DNA from: JBMYYE01 sp049609065
GTDB lineage: Bacteria > Pseudomonadota > Alphaproteobacteria > Rhodobacterales > Rhodobacteraceae
DNA length: 36,374 bases
Direction of reading: 5' to 3'
Assembly: GCA_049609065.1 (NCBI GenBank)
Contig: JBMYYE010000012.1
Location: 1 to 36,374, forward strand
Under the pieces are notes generated by a model that did no database searches, was not told the origin of the DNA, and saw only the letters and a program-made list of their open reading frames with translations. This document shows positions 25,107-32,650 of this stretch, piece after piece. Each line of letters starts with the position of its first letter. The stretch's first letter is position 1. A program made the translations under genes and the position numbers.

Positions 25107-25895
25107 TCAGAGATCAAAAGTCGCAAATATCGGGGCATGATCCGACGGCTTTTCCCAGCCTCGTACATGGCGCAAAATCCGCGAACCAGAGGCCGCATTT
25201 GCAATGTCCGATGTTGCCCAAACATGGTCAAGCCGACGACCTTTATCGGCCGCATCCCAATCCCGCGCACGGTAGGACCACCAGCTATAAAGTTTGCCAT
25301 CAGGAATATCTTGGCGTGTCACATCCATCCAATCGCCTGCTGCCATAACCGCATTGAAATGGTCCACCTCAATCGGGGTGTGGGACACAACTTTTAAAAG
25401 CTGCTTGTGCGACCACACATCATCCTCAAGTGGCGCAATATTGAGGTCGCCAACAAGGATAGATTTTTGAGGCGCATTCGCCTCAAAATCTGCTTTCATG
25501 TCAGTGAGATAATCGAGCTTTTGACCGAATTTTTCATTCACCTCGCGGTCAGGCACATCACCACCTGCGGGCACATAATGGTTGTGAATCGTCACCCCAT
25601 TTTCAAGCTTTGCCGCACAATGGCGCGCATGGCCCAAAGATGCAAAATCATGGGATGGCATTTCCTGAAGCGGTAATTTCGACAAAATCGCCACGCCATT
25701 ATAGCCTTTTTGCCCATTCGCAACCATGTGCGTATAGCCAAGGGCATCAAAGTTTTCACGCGGAATTTTATCAACCGGGCTTTTGCATTCTTGAAGACAG
25801 AGCACATCCGGCGCCTCATCCCGCAACAAATCCAGCACAAGGTTTTCGCGCAGGCGCACCGAATTAATATTCCATGTTGCTAAGGTAAAACTCAT
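25107..25895 (-). CDS. xthA: Exodeoxyribonuclease III
   Basis: 262 aa. Characteristic ExoIII motifs: TLATWNINSVRLR at the N-terminus, LCLQECKSP with the metal ligand Glu36, HNHYVPAGGDVPD, LVGDLNIAP, YSWWSYR, RLDHVWAT and the final SDHAPIFATF with the catalytic histidine. It is an AP endonuclease and 3'-5' exonuclease of base excision repair. The ATG at 25895 has AGGAGAG about 5 nt upstream. The frame extends to 25943, but that would run into the hairpin at 25928-25960, so the short start is right. The thioredoxin-TPR and Trm112-family genes follow on the same strand. Confidence 0.94.
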   Translation of the reverse strand: MSFTLATWNINSVRLRENLVLDLLRDEAPDVLCLQECKSPVDKIPRENFDALGYTHMVANGQKGYNGVAILSKLPLQEMPSHDFASLGHARHCAAKLENGVTIHNHYVPAGGDVPDREVNEKFGQKLDYLTDMKADFEANAPQKSILVGDLNIAPLEDDVWSHKQLLKVVSHTPIEVDHFNAVMAAGDWMDVTRQDIPDGKLYSWWSYRARDWDAADKGRRLDHVWATSDIANAASGSRILRHVRGWEKPSDHAPIFATFDL

Positions 25896-25927
25896 ATCCA
25901 CTCTCCTCTTTCGGTCAAAAGCGCATA

Positions 25928-25960
25928 AAAGACGGCCTGACACAAGGCCGAGCCGTCTTT
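25928..25960 (-). terminator. Intrinsic terminator of the response regulator gene
   Basis: AAAGACGGC (25928-25936) and GCCGTCTTT (25952-25960) form a perfect 9-bp stem. Read on the minus strand it is followed by TTTTAT. It lies 22 bp after the response regulator stop and before the xthA ribosome site, so it separates the two units. Confidence 0.75.
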
Positions 25961-25982
25961 GATATAAAATTTAAACGTGAAT

Positions 25983-26669
25983 TTAGCTTAATAGCCGATA
26001 GCCACCACTTTCCGTGACAAGCAACCGCGACTGTGATGGGTTGAGCTCAATCTTCTGGCGCAAACGATAGATATGCGTCTCAAGCGTGTGGGTCGTAACG
26101 GCGGCGTTATACCCCCAGACTTCATGCAAAAGCACATCACGCGCCACCACTTTATCTTGGGAACGGTAGAGAAACTTAAGGATACTGGTTTCCTTTTCCG
26201 TCAAGCGAATTTTCTGGCCATCTTCGGTTTCAAGGATCTTTCGCGACGGCTGAAACACATATGGGCCAATTTGAAAAACGGCATCTTCGGATTGTTCATG
26301 CTGACGCAACTGCGCCCGAAGACGTGCCAAAAGCACAGGGAAGCGAAATGGCTTGGTGACATAATCATTGGCCCCCGCATCAAGCCCCAAAATCGTGTCA
26401 GCATCCGTGTCATGCCCCGTCAGCATTAAAATCGGACAGCGCACATCATTCTTTCGCATCATTTTACAAAGCTCACGCCCATCAATATCAGGCAGGCCCA
26501 CATCAAGCACAACAAGATCATATTGATTGCCCGCCACAATTTTAAGGGCCTCTGCCCCGTTGCCGGCCTGATCTACTGTGAACTCTTCGCCCATCATCAA
26601 CTGCTCTGCGAGCGCCTCACGGAGGTCCGCTTCGTCATCAACTAAAAGAAGTTTTTTTGCTATCGCCAT
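25983..26669 (-). CDS. OmpR/PhoB-family response regulator
   Basis: 228 aa. The receiver domain has the acidic pair Asp11/Asp12, the phosphorylation site Asp56 (LVVLDVGLPDIDG), Thr84 (MLTGHD) and Lys106 (YVTKPF). The C-terminal winged helix (about 130-225) has LTEKETSILKFLY and THTLETHIYRLRQKIE, as in the OmpR/PhoB family. No sensor kinase gene is nearby, so it is an orphan regulator here and its signal is unknown. AAGGA lies 8 nt before the ATG at 26669 but only 2 nt before the one at 26675, so MAIAKKLLLV is preferred. It diverges from ribA. Confidence 0.9.
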   Translation of the reverse strand: MAIAKKLLLVDDEADLREALAEQLMMGEEFTVDQAGNGAEALKIVAGNQYDLVVLDVGLPDIDGRELCKMMRKNDVRCPILMLTGHDTDADTILGLDAGANDYVTKPFRFPVLLARLRAQLRQHEQSEDAVFQIGPYVFQPSRKILETEDGQKIRLTEKETSILKFLYRSQDKVVARDVLLHEVWGYNAAVTTHTLETHIYRLRQKIELNPSQSRLLVTESGGYRLLS

Positions 26670-26762
26670 GTTCATTATCCTTTTCTTACACCCAAGATGC
26701 GGGTTCTCAGCAAAACTTCAACCCAACAGCCCCATTCCTCACAACGACGTGTTTATTTTTCC

Positions 26763-26807
26763 TGAAATGTTTCAATCCCTGAAAAAAATGGCTACATAAT
26801 GTTTCAA
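26763..26807. promoter_or_regulatory. Possible operator: repeated AATGTTTCAA upstream of ribA
   Basis: AATGTTTCAA occurs at 26766-26775 and 26798-26807, a 32-bp period (about three helical turns). The first copy is part of TGAAA-TG-TTTCA (26763-26774), an inverted repeat. They lie in the divergent spacer between the response regulator and ribA, closer to ribA (start 26827). The regulator is unknown. Confidence 0.35.
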
Positions 26808-26826
26808 ATATTCAATTGGATGACAC

Positions 26827-27897
26827 ATGAGCTTACTCCCAACTTCAAAAGACCTCGCCGCACGCGCGCGCGCTGATTTGCGTATGGGCATGGGCATTGT
26901 CATCGCGGATGGGGATGAAGGTGTGCTCATCTTTGCTGTTGAAACCTTACCTCCTGATCGACTTGCAGTGTTAGAGGCACCCCACCTCACCATCACTCAT
27001 AGACGCGCGCAGACACTTAAAACCGCCGCGTATGACGGCGATATTTTACGCGTTGCCCTTAGGCAAGATGCCGATCTCTCTTGGCTTCACGCCATTGCCG
27101 ACCCTGCAGAGGACCTCAGTCATCCGATGAAAGGGCCACTTATACCAATCCGTGAAGGGCGTGCCGATTTTGACCGTATGGGAATTGCTCTTGTCAAATC
27201 TGCGCGGCTTTTGCCCGCGATTGTTGCCATGCCAATCCCCGCGCCAACCAAATTTGCGCAAGAAAATTTAATGACATGTCTAAACCTCGAGGCGATGACC
27301 GACCGTCCAAGTGACTTTACCGATGTTATTCACGCGCGCCTTCCTATGCGCGCATCAGAAGCCGGCCGCGTGCATGTGTTTCGCCCAGATGACGGGATGC
27401 AAGAACATTACGCCATTGAAATTGGCAAAGCGGACCGAACGAAGCCGATCCTCGTGCGGCTCCATTCGGCCTGTTTCACGGGGGACGTGCTTGGGTCCTT
27501 AAAATGTGATTGCGGTCCACAGCTCAATGCGGCTCTTGGGCAAATGGGCGCAGAAGGAGAAGGTATTCTCCTTTACCTCAACCAAGAAGGCCGCGGGATT
27601 GGGCTTGCCAATAAAATGCGTGCATATTCGTTACAAGATCAAGGATTTGACACGGTTGAGGCGAACCATCGTCTTGGCTTTGAAGATGATGAGCGCAATT
27701 TTGCAATCGGTGCGTCCCTTCTTAAGGAACTCGGCGTACAGCAAATTAAGCTCCTGACAAACAACCCAAACAAAGTGGCGCGTATGGAAAGCTGCGGTAT
27801 TAAAGTCGTGGAACGCATTCCGCTTCAGGTTGGGAAAAGCGTGCATAACGAAGCCTACCTCGCGACCAAAGCCGCAAAGTCGGGCCATTTTTTATGA
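26827..27897 (+). CDS. ribA: GTP cyclohydrolase II with atypical N-terminal domain
   Basis: 356 aa. The C-terminal half (about residues 155-356) is GTP cyclohydrolase II, the first step of riboflavin synthesis: zinc cysteines Cys216, Cys227 and Cys229 (C-x10-C-x-C), then LYLNQEGRGIGLANKMRAY and TNNPNKV. The N-terminal 150 residues (MGMGIVIADGDEGVLIFAVE, THRRAQTLKTAAYDGD) align loosely with the place of the RibB domain in RibBA fusions but lack a recognisable RibB active site, as in several alphaproteobacterial RibA proteins. The stop overlaps the L,D-transpeptidase start as ATGA. It diverges from the response regulator gene. Confidence 0.92.
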   Translation: MSLLPTSKDLAARARADLRMGMGIVIADGDEGVLIFAVETLPPDRLAVLEAPHLTITHRRAQTLKTAAYDGDILRVALRQDADLSWLHAIADPAEDLSHPMKGPLIPIREGRADFDRMGIALVKSARLLPAIVAMPIPAPTKFAQENLMTCLNLEAMTDRPSDFTDVIHARLPMRASEAGRVHVFRPDDGMQEHYAIEIGKADRTKPILVRLHSACFTGDVLGSLKCDCGPQLNAALGQMGAEGEGILLYLNQEGRGIGLANKMRAYSLQDQGFDTVEANHRLGFEDDERNFAIGASLLKELGVQQIKLLTNNPNKVARMESCGIKVVERIPLQVGKSVHNEAYLATKAAKSGHFL

Positions 27898-28397
27898 CGC
27901 CGCAGGCCTTGGTTCTAACCCCGCAAGGCATACGATTTCACGGGCGATGCATCCCTTGTTCGATTGGCCGTGGCGGTATTGTAAGCACCAAAAAAGAAGG
28001 GGACGGCGGCACCCCGATTGGCATCCATAAAATCACCGAAGTCTATTATCGACCCGATCGCCAACCACCGCCATGTTCATGGGCAAAACCCATTGGCATC
28101 AATGATCTATGGTCAGATGATGTGACCTACGCATCTTATAATTCGCTGGTCAAAGCCCCTTATTCCGGCAGCCATGAGCATATGCGGCGTTCCGATCCGC
28201 TTTATGATATTGTGCTCAATACGAACTGGAACTGGCCCAACGCCACCCCAGGAAAAGGGTCGGCTATTTTCCTTCATATTTGGCGAAAACCACGGCACCC
28301 GACCGAAGGTTGTATCGCGTTTTCAGCCAGCGACCTCATATGGATCACCCAGAGATTACGTCCTGACAACCCCTTGATTATTCGTTCTTATTTGTAA
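27894..28397 (+). CDS. L,D-transpeptidase (YkuD) family protein
   Basis: 167 aa. The catalytic motif of the YkuD fold is visible as IFLHIWRKPRHPTEGCIAF, with His128 and the nucleophile Cys140. GGTPIGIHKI earlier in the protein is also typical. Family members crosslink peptidoglycan peptides or attach proteins to it. I see no convincing signal peptide at the N-terminus, which is unusual for a periplasmic enzyme. It is coupled to ribA (ATGA overlap) and its end overlaps the end of the YggS-family gene by 10 bp. Confidence 0.82.
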   Translation: MTPQALVLTPQGIRFHGRCIPCSIGRGGIVSTKKEGDGGTPIGIHKITEVYYRPDRQPPPCSWAKPIGINDLWSDDVTYASYNSLVKAPYSGSHEHMRRSDPLYDIVLNTNWNWPNATPGKGSAIFLHIWRKPRHPTEGCIAFSASDLIWITQRLRPDNPLIIRSYL

Positions 28398-29041
28398 TCA
28401 CGCGCGCCAAATATGGCAGAGCCAACACGCACATATGTCGCCCCGAGAGCAACCGCGCGTTCAAAATCGCCACTCATCCCCATGGAAAGTTCGGCAAGCC
28501 CATTGCGGGCTGCTATTTTCGCCAGGAGCGCAAAATGCAAGCTTGGTTCCTCATCAGCGGGCGGGATGCACATCAAGCCAATGACATTCAGACCGAGTGC
28601 CTGACACTCCGCCACAAACACATCCGCATCCTCAGGCATGACACCCGCTTTTTGTGGCTCTTTCCCTGTATTAATTTGAAGAAATACACGCGGCCTACGC
28701 CCTGTTTCGTTCTGAAGTCGCGCAAGGGTTTTGGCGATTTTCAAACGATCCACCGAGTGAATAACATCGAAAAGCTCAATGGCTTGGCGGGCTTTGTTTG
28801 ATTGCAACGGCCCAAGAAGATGAAGCTCAACACCTTCATAGCTCTCTTTGAACATCGGCCATTTATCAGCGGCCTCTTGCACTCGGTTTTCGCCAAAAAT
28901 GCGGTGCCCTTCTTTTAGGGCATCTTCGACACGGGCATTTGGCTGCATCTTTGAAACGGCAATCAAAGCCACCTCATCCGCAGGGCGACCCATGCGGGTA
29001 CATTCTTTTTTAATGCGTGTCTGAATATCTGTGAGGGACAT
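28388..29041 (-). CDS. YggS/PLPBP-family pyridoxal phosphate homeostasis protein
   Basis: 217 aa. The PLP lysine is probably Lys31 in ALIAVSKMQPN; GHRIFGENRVQEAADKW, LHLLGPLQSNKAR, VFLQINTGKEPQKAG and the end LSMGMSGDFERA with VRVGSAIFGAR are diagnostic of the YggS/PROSC family. It binds PLP and influences PLP and amino acid homeostasis without known catalysis. The ATG at 29041 has AAAGG upstream; the earlier start at 29086 is rejected because it would run into the porin terminator region. Confidence 0.93.
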   Translation of the reverse strand: MSLTDIQTRIKKECTRMGRPADEVALIAVSKMQPNARVEDALKEGHRIFGENRVQEAADKWPMFKESYEGVELHLLGPLQSNKARQAIELFDVIHSVDRLKIAKTLARLQNETGRRPRVFLQINTGKEPQKAGVMPEDADVFVAECQALGLNVIGLMCIPPADEEPSLHFALLAKIAARNGLAELSMGMSGDFERAVALGATYVRVGSAIFGARDYK

Positions 29042-29090
29042 GTCATGCCTTTCTGTTTTCAGCATTAAAAACATGTCTATGCACAAAAGA

Positions 29091-29116
29091 AAAGAGCAGG
29101 CCTAAGCCTGCTCTTT
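29091..29116 (-). terminator. Intrinsic terminator after the porin gene
   Basis: AAAGAGCAGGC (29091-29101) and GCCTGCTCTTT (29106-29116) form a perfect 11-bp stem with a 4-nt loop. On the minus strand the stem runs into TTTCTTTTG. It lies about 26 bp after the porin stop. Confidence 0.85.
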
Positions 29117-29141
29117 CCCTAAAAGTAATCTTTAAATCAAC

Positions 29142-30017
29142 TTAGAAGTTGAACAAAAGACCAGCTTCCCAAGCAGTTTTCGCTGCGCCAGTTTTTGTGA
29201 TACCAACATGTGCAGATGCACCGCCGAGATCATAGTCCATGCCGACGCCGTATACTGTGTCTTTTGCGCCAAGACCTTCGTCTTTACCAACATAAGCACG
29301 GAAAGTTGATGCGCCCATTGTGTAGTTACCAGAAACGAGAGTTTTCTTAGCACCAGAAGACTGTGAGTGCGTCAAAGCAACACCGAAGTCACCGATTGTG
29401 CCGTCAACACCAACTACAGCAACGTTGTTGCCTTTAGCTTTTTGGTTACCAGCAGAAAGACGCCAGTCGCCCATTTGGTAGCTTGCAGATACTGCTGTGC
29501 GACCAGAAACGAGTCTATTCGCATCGTTAGATTTATCGTCAGAGTAAGAACCAACAATGTTAAAGCCAGCAATGTTATATGCAACGCGAACGCCGTTTAC
29601 GCCAGCACCGCCAGAAGAATATGTGTCAACATTGCCACGTACTGCTGTTGAGCTACCTGCGCCAGTAAGGCCAAGATCAGCAATGTAATGGATTGGCATG
29701 GATTCGATCGCACCGGAGATGTTACCGATTTGAACAGAAAGACCACCAACTGCTACGCCGAAACGTGCGCCAGAACCAGTCAAGATGCCGCCATCATCAG
29801 CTTGAAAACGTTCGAAAGCTGAAAGTGTAAGGCCAGAATCTGTTTCAACAGATGCCGCCATGTTGATGCGCATACGTGTTTCGAAACGACCACCGTTTGG
29901 ACCGTTTGTGCCATCGTCTGTCCAACCGAAACGGCCGTAACCAGAAAGTGCGAGCTCTGCAGATGCGAGAGAAGCAGTAGACATTACTGCTGCTGTTGCG
30001 AGAAGAATCTTTTTCAT
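29142..30017 (-). CDS. Outer-membrane porin
   Basis: 291 aa. A signal peptide (MKKILLATAAVMSTASLASA) is followed by ELALSGYGRFGW, then alternating polar and apolar beta strands and a terminal strand WEAGLLFNF ending in phenylalanine, the outer-membrane assembly signal. It resembles the 16-stranded porins of Rhodobacterales. Codon use is strongly biased, as expected for an abundant protein. The ATG at 30017 has AAGGG upstream; the longer frame to 30140 is rejected because it puts the signal peptide in the middle. A strong terminator follows. Confidence 0.9.
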   Translation of the reverse strand: MKKILLATAAVMSTASLASAELALSGYGRFGWTDDGTNGPNGGRFETRMRINMAASVETDSGLTLSAFERFQADDGGILTGSGARFGVAVGGLSVQIGNISGAIESMPIHYIADLGLTGAGSSTAVRGNVDTYSSGGAGVNGVRVAYNIAGFNIVGSYSDDKSNDANRLVSGRTAVSASYQMGDWRLSAGNQKAKGNNVAVVGVDGTIGDFGVALTHSQSSGAKKTLVSGNYTMGASTFRAYVGKDEGLGAKDTVYGVGMDYDLGGASAHVGITKTGAAKTAWEAGLLFNF

Positions 30018-30189
30018 TTCTTTACCCTTTGTGTTTATTAGGTGCACTCCAAATCGGGGGATCCGAATTGAGTATGCTTTCATTTCTACTGTCGGAGGCC
30101 ACTTTGCAAGCATGACGACCTCAGGCCTATCAATTCCCATGGACGTGATGCAACAATGTCACACTCCGCCATGGGAACAGGAACTTCCC
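30018..30189 (-). promoter_or_regulatory. Porin leader / promoter region with nested hairpins
   Basis: This 172-bp spacer lies between the YhhQ-type gene and porin. TTCCCATGG (30134-30142) and CCATGGGAA (30169-30177) form a perfect 9-bp stem enclosing GTGA...TCAC. GGGAA (30173-30177) can instead pair with TTCCC (30184-30188), so the two hairpins exclude each other. It may be a weak terminator of the upstream gene or a leader control element of porin. No promoter is assigned with confidence. Confidence 0.4.
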
Positions 30190-30816
30190 TTATATTTTAG
30201 CGGTTAACCGCAAAACAATCGCCCGAAACGGTACCAGCGCAACAAGCGCAATCACCAGCTTCACAGCCCAATCTGCAACCGCAAGCGACACCCAAAGAGG
30301 AGCAATAGGACCGATTCCCAAAAGCGGCACAGCCTCTGCCGCCCAAACCACGGCTTCATTCTCAGCCGCGCCAAAAAATGTGAACTGCGCGGAGAACGCA
30401 AGGAAGAAGAACAGCATCGTATCGATAGACGACCCAAAGACGGTGGAGGCAACAGGGGCCTGCCACCATGCACGATTACGCAAGCGATCAAAAATCGCCA
30501 CATCAAGGAGTTGCGCCGTTAAAAATGCCACACCAGACCCAAAGGCCACGCGCAATGTCACCAAAGGCCCGTATTCGCCCATAATTTGTGTTCCGATAAA
30601 GGAGCATAAAACACCAACGATGAAACCGGCGAACACAACGCGGCGGGCTTCTTTTGGGCCAAAGACGCGGTTCATCACGTCCGTGATCAAGAATGCAAAA
30701 GGATAGGTAAAGGCCCCCCATGTCAGCCAGTTTCCAAAAAGGTGCTGCACGAGGATGTTTGAGGTGACAACAACAATTGCCATGGCAAAGATGCCAAAAA
30801 AGAGAGATCTAGTCAT
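30190..30816 (-). CDS. yhhQ: Queuosine precursor transporter, YhhQ family
   Basis: 208 aa with about six membrane segments. The motifs TWGAFTYPFAFLITDVMNRVFG and SSIDTMLFFFLAF, read in parts, and PLWVSLAVADWAVKL are typical of the QPTR/YhhQ family (PF02592), inner-membrane importers of preQ0/preQ1 for tRNA queuosine. The ATG at 30816 gives MTRSLFFGIF; a TTG at 30837 in the same frame overlaps the stop of a small basic ORF upstream. I see no preQ1 riboswitch consensus in the leader. The gene follows the phytase-like esterase gene on the same strand. Confidence 0.88.
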   Translation of the reverse strand: MTRSLFFGIFAMAIVVVTSNILVQHLFGNWLTWGAFTYPFAFLITDVMNRVFGPKEARRVVFAGFIVGVLCSFIGTQIMGEYGPLVTLRVAFGSGVAFLTAQLLDVAIFDRLRNRAWWQAPVASTVFGSSIDTMLFFFLAFSAQFTFFGAAENEAVVWAAEAVPLLGIGPIAPLWVSLAVADWAVKLVIALVALVPFRAIVLRLTAKI

Positions 30817-30833
30817 AAATATAGTCCGTTTTA

Positions 30834-30902
30834 TCAAGGTTGCGGAGACTCGGCCGCCACATGGCGACGGCGCTCTTTACGCCTAGATTTTCGCGCCGTC
30901 AA
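30834..30902 (-). CDS. Possible 22-aa arginine-rich leader peptide upstream of yhhQ
   Basis: TTG at 30902 is followed by 21 sense codons and TGA at 30834. The peptide includes TARKSRRKERRRHVAAE, so about ten of 22 residues are Arg, Lys or His. GAGGA lies 9 nt before the TTG. The TGA overlaps a TTG (30837) that opens the longer yhhQ frame, a TTGA junction that would allow coupling. The ORF contains a perfect stem: GACGGCGC/GCGCCGTC (30893-30900 with 30866-30873). Translation is unproven and chance cannot be excluded; the ORF is too short for a family match. Confidence 0.3.
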   Translation of the reverse strand: MTARKSRRKERRRHVAAESPQP

Positions 30903-30914
30903 TATTTTTGATCC

Positions 30915-31799
30915 TCACTCACTGAGTGTGAATTCCACCAAAGTTGAACTTAGAAGAAATAAAAAGTTATCATCGGACACGGTACTTGCACGTGTCTTTC
31001 CCGCCTGATCACGCCAAACTGACAACCCTTCAAGATTGCCAAATTGCCCAACACGCGTCACAAGAACCACCTCTTCATGTGTAAGCCCCGCTTCCGATAC
31101 CGCAAAGCGTCGTATCCGCGATTGAAACCGCAATGGTGCAAAATGTTGGCGCTCTAAGAGATAAAATTTTCCATCAGGTCCAAAATCCGCAGCCACAGGC
31201 AAAAACTTATCGCGGCGTGGGATTGTCGAAAAGGTTGTCCATTGACCCTTTTCAAAACGATACAGTGGAAATGGCCGATCTAACTTTCCCGACCGTTCCG
31301 GCAATGTGTATATGCGGCCCCGACCGTCGATCGCCAAACTTTCAAGCGATGAGTTATTCTGAAGAGAGGCATAATTTGGCACATCAGGGAGCCGCGTCGC
31401 GCGCCCGTCCAAGGCCTGATATTGCAAAATTTTGTGATCCCCTTCAAAGGACACATGCAGCCGCCCACGTGGATCAAATGCAAGCCCTTCGCTATTTGAC
31501 TTCCAGCCTTTCAAAATCTCACCATGGCCATTTTTAAGACCGCGCGCGCTTTCAACCGTGACCTGTGAAACGGCCCCAGATTTGCGCACCACCTGACCAT
31601 GAAACAACACGGCACGGTCCGTCAGCGTGACGAACTTTGTGCCACCGTCCAACATTTCAATCGCGGACAAACCGCCAAAGCGCTCATCAGAGAAGGACAG
31701 TTTTGTTTGGCTTTCAAAAAGGAATTCCGCCGCCACTGTTTGCAATGCGCAAAAGAGAAAGCAGGCCGTGCCTAGCGTGACTTTAGAACAGAGCGACAT
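30915..31799 (-). CDS. Secreted phytase-like esterase domain protein
   Basis: 294 aa. A signal peptide (residues about 1-24, ending TVAA-EF) precedes a beta-propeller-like protein with FGGLSAIEMLDGGTKFVTLTD, EGLAFDPRGRLHVSFEG, LESLAIDGRGRIYTLPE and VAADFGPDGKFYLLER in parts, typical of the esterase-like activity of phytase family (PF13449). The substrate is unknown. Its ATG lies within the last 28 bp of mepA in another frame, so it is probably translated with mepA. Confidence 0.8.
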   Translation of the reverse strand: MSLCSKVTLGTACFLFCALQTVAAEFLFESQTKLSFSDERFGGLSAIEMLDGGTKFVTLTDRAVLFHGQVVRKSGAVSQVTVESARGLKNGHGEILKGWKSNSEGLAFDPRGRLHVSFEGDHKILQYQALDGRATRLPDVPNYASLQNNSSLESLAIDGRGRIYTLPERSGKLDRPFPLYRFEKGQWTTFSTIPRRDKFLPVAADFGPDGKFYLLERQHFAPLRFQSRIRRFAVSEAGLTHEEVVLVTRVGQFGNLEGLSVWRDQAGKTRASTVSDDNFLFLLSSTLVEFTLSE

Positions 31800-32650
31800 T
31801 CGCGCGGTAGATCCTTCAGCACATATTCACGGCGTTTTTTCGGCTTGGGCGCTTTCGGGTCACGCGGCTTTGGGGGTGGTGGATGAAGGATATCTTTCAC
31901 CCATTTGCGCGCATCCGCACAGCCATCACCACGCGGTGGGGCATCTTGGTTTTTACAACCGGCAACACCTTTGGGGCACTTGAGGCGCACGTGAAAATGA
32001 TAGTGGTGTCCCCACCATGGGCGAATTTTTCGCAACCATGCCCGGTCGCCTTTTTCATCATTACACATTTTCACTTTGGCACCTGGGAACACAAAAATCC
32101 GGGCCGTGCGTTTGTCTTTGGCAGCAGCTTTAATGATATTATGGTGAGCGCGCGTCCAATTATTATTGGTATAGGCCCCCTTATTGCGCCGCAAGGAAAT
32201 CGACGAAATTTTTTCTCGGTCCTTGCGCGTCAATTTTAAATTCATCGCGGGCTTCATCCAGATGTCGATATCAAGCCCGATCTGATGTGACCGATGCCCC
32301 GATAACATCGGGCCGCCGCGTGGTTGTGACATGTCGCCAATATAGAGCCCGTTCCAGCCAAGATTTGCTGCTTTGCCGCTTAGCTTCTTCACAAAATCAA
32401 CCGTTTCAGGGTGACCCCAATTGCGATTTCGTGACAAGCGCATGGCCTGCCATGTTGGCCCCGTTTCAGGGAGTTCTTCGGCCCCTGCGATACAGCCTTT
32501 GGCATAGCCACCATACGCTGCGGGCTGCTGATTGGAGGCATCCCGCTTTGCCCCAAAGAGCTTTTTGGCCATCTGCTCCGCCTGGGTCTCAGATGCGAAC
32601 GCAAATGGAAGAATGGCGATGGTAAGAAGAAAAAGAAAAGATCTAATCAT
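31772..32650 (-). CDS. mepA: Penicillin-insensitive murein endopeptidase
   Basis: 292 aa. A signal peptide (MIRSFLFLLTIAILPFAFAS) precedes the MepA domain: NRNWGHPETVDFVKKL, MSQPRGGPMLSGHRSHQIGL with DID (zinc HxxxD-type ligands) and WWGHHYHFHVRL (further zinc ligands). It cleaves D-Ala-meso-DAP crosslinks in peptidoglycan. The C-terminal 40 residues are rich in Pro and Lys (HPPPPKPRDPKAPKPKKRRE), a tail not needed for the fold that may bind the wall. The ATG at 32650 overlaps the MFS stop as ATGA; the longer frame to 32683 is rejected. Confidence 0.9.
   Translation of the reverse strand: MIRSFLFLLTIAILPFAFASETQAEQMAKKLFGAKRDASNQQPAAYGGYAKGCIAGAEELPETGPTWQAMRLSRNRNWGHPETVDFVKKLSGKAANLGWNGLYIGDMSQPRGGPMLSGHRSHQIGLDIDIWMKPAMNLKLTRKDREKISSISLRRNKGAYTNNNWTRAHHNIIKAAAKDKRTARIFVFPGAKVKMCNDEKGDRAWLRKIRPWWGHHYHFHVRLKCPKGVAGCKNQDAPPRGDGCADARKWVKDILHPPPPKPRDPKAPKPKKRREYVLKDLPRECRSVLKSR

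Noticed and set aside
30834..30914. preQ1 riboswitch in front of yhhQ
   Set aside because: Neither a preQ1-I short pseudoknot consensus nor another preQ1 class could be recognised; the only structure is the 8-bp stem inside the small basic ORF.
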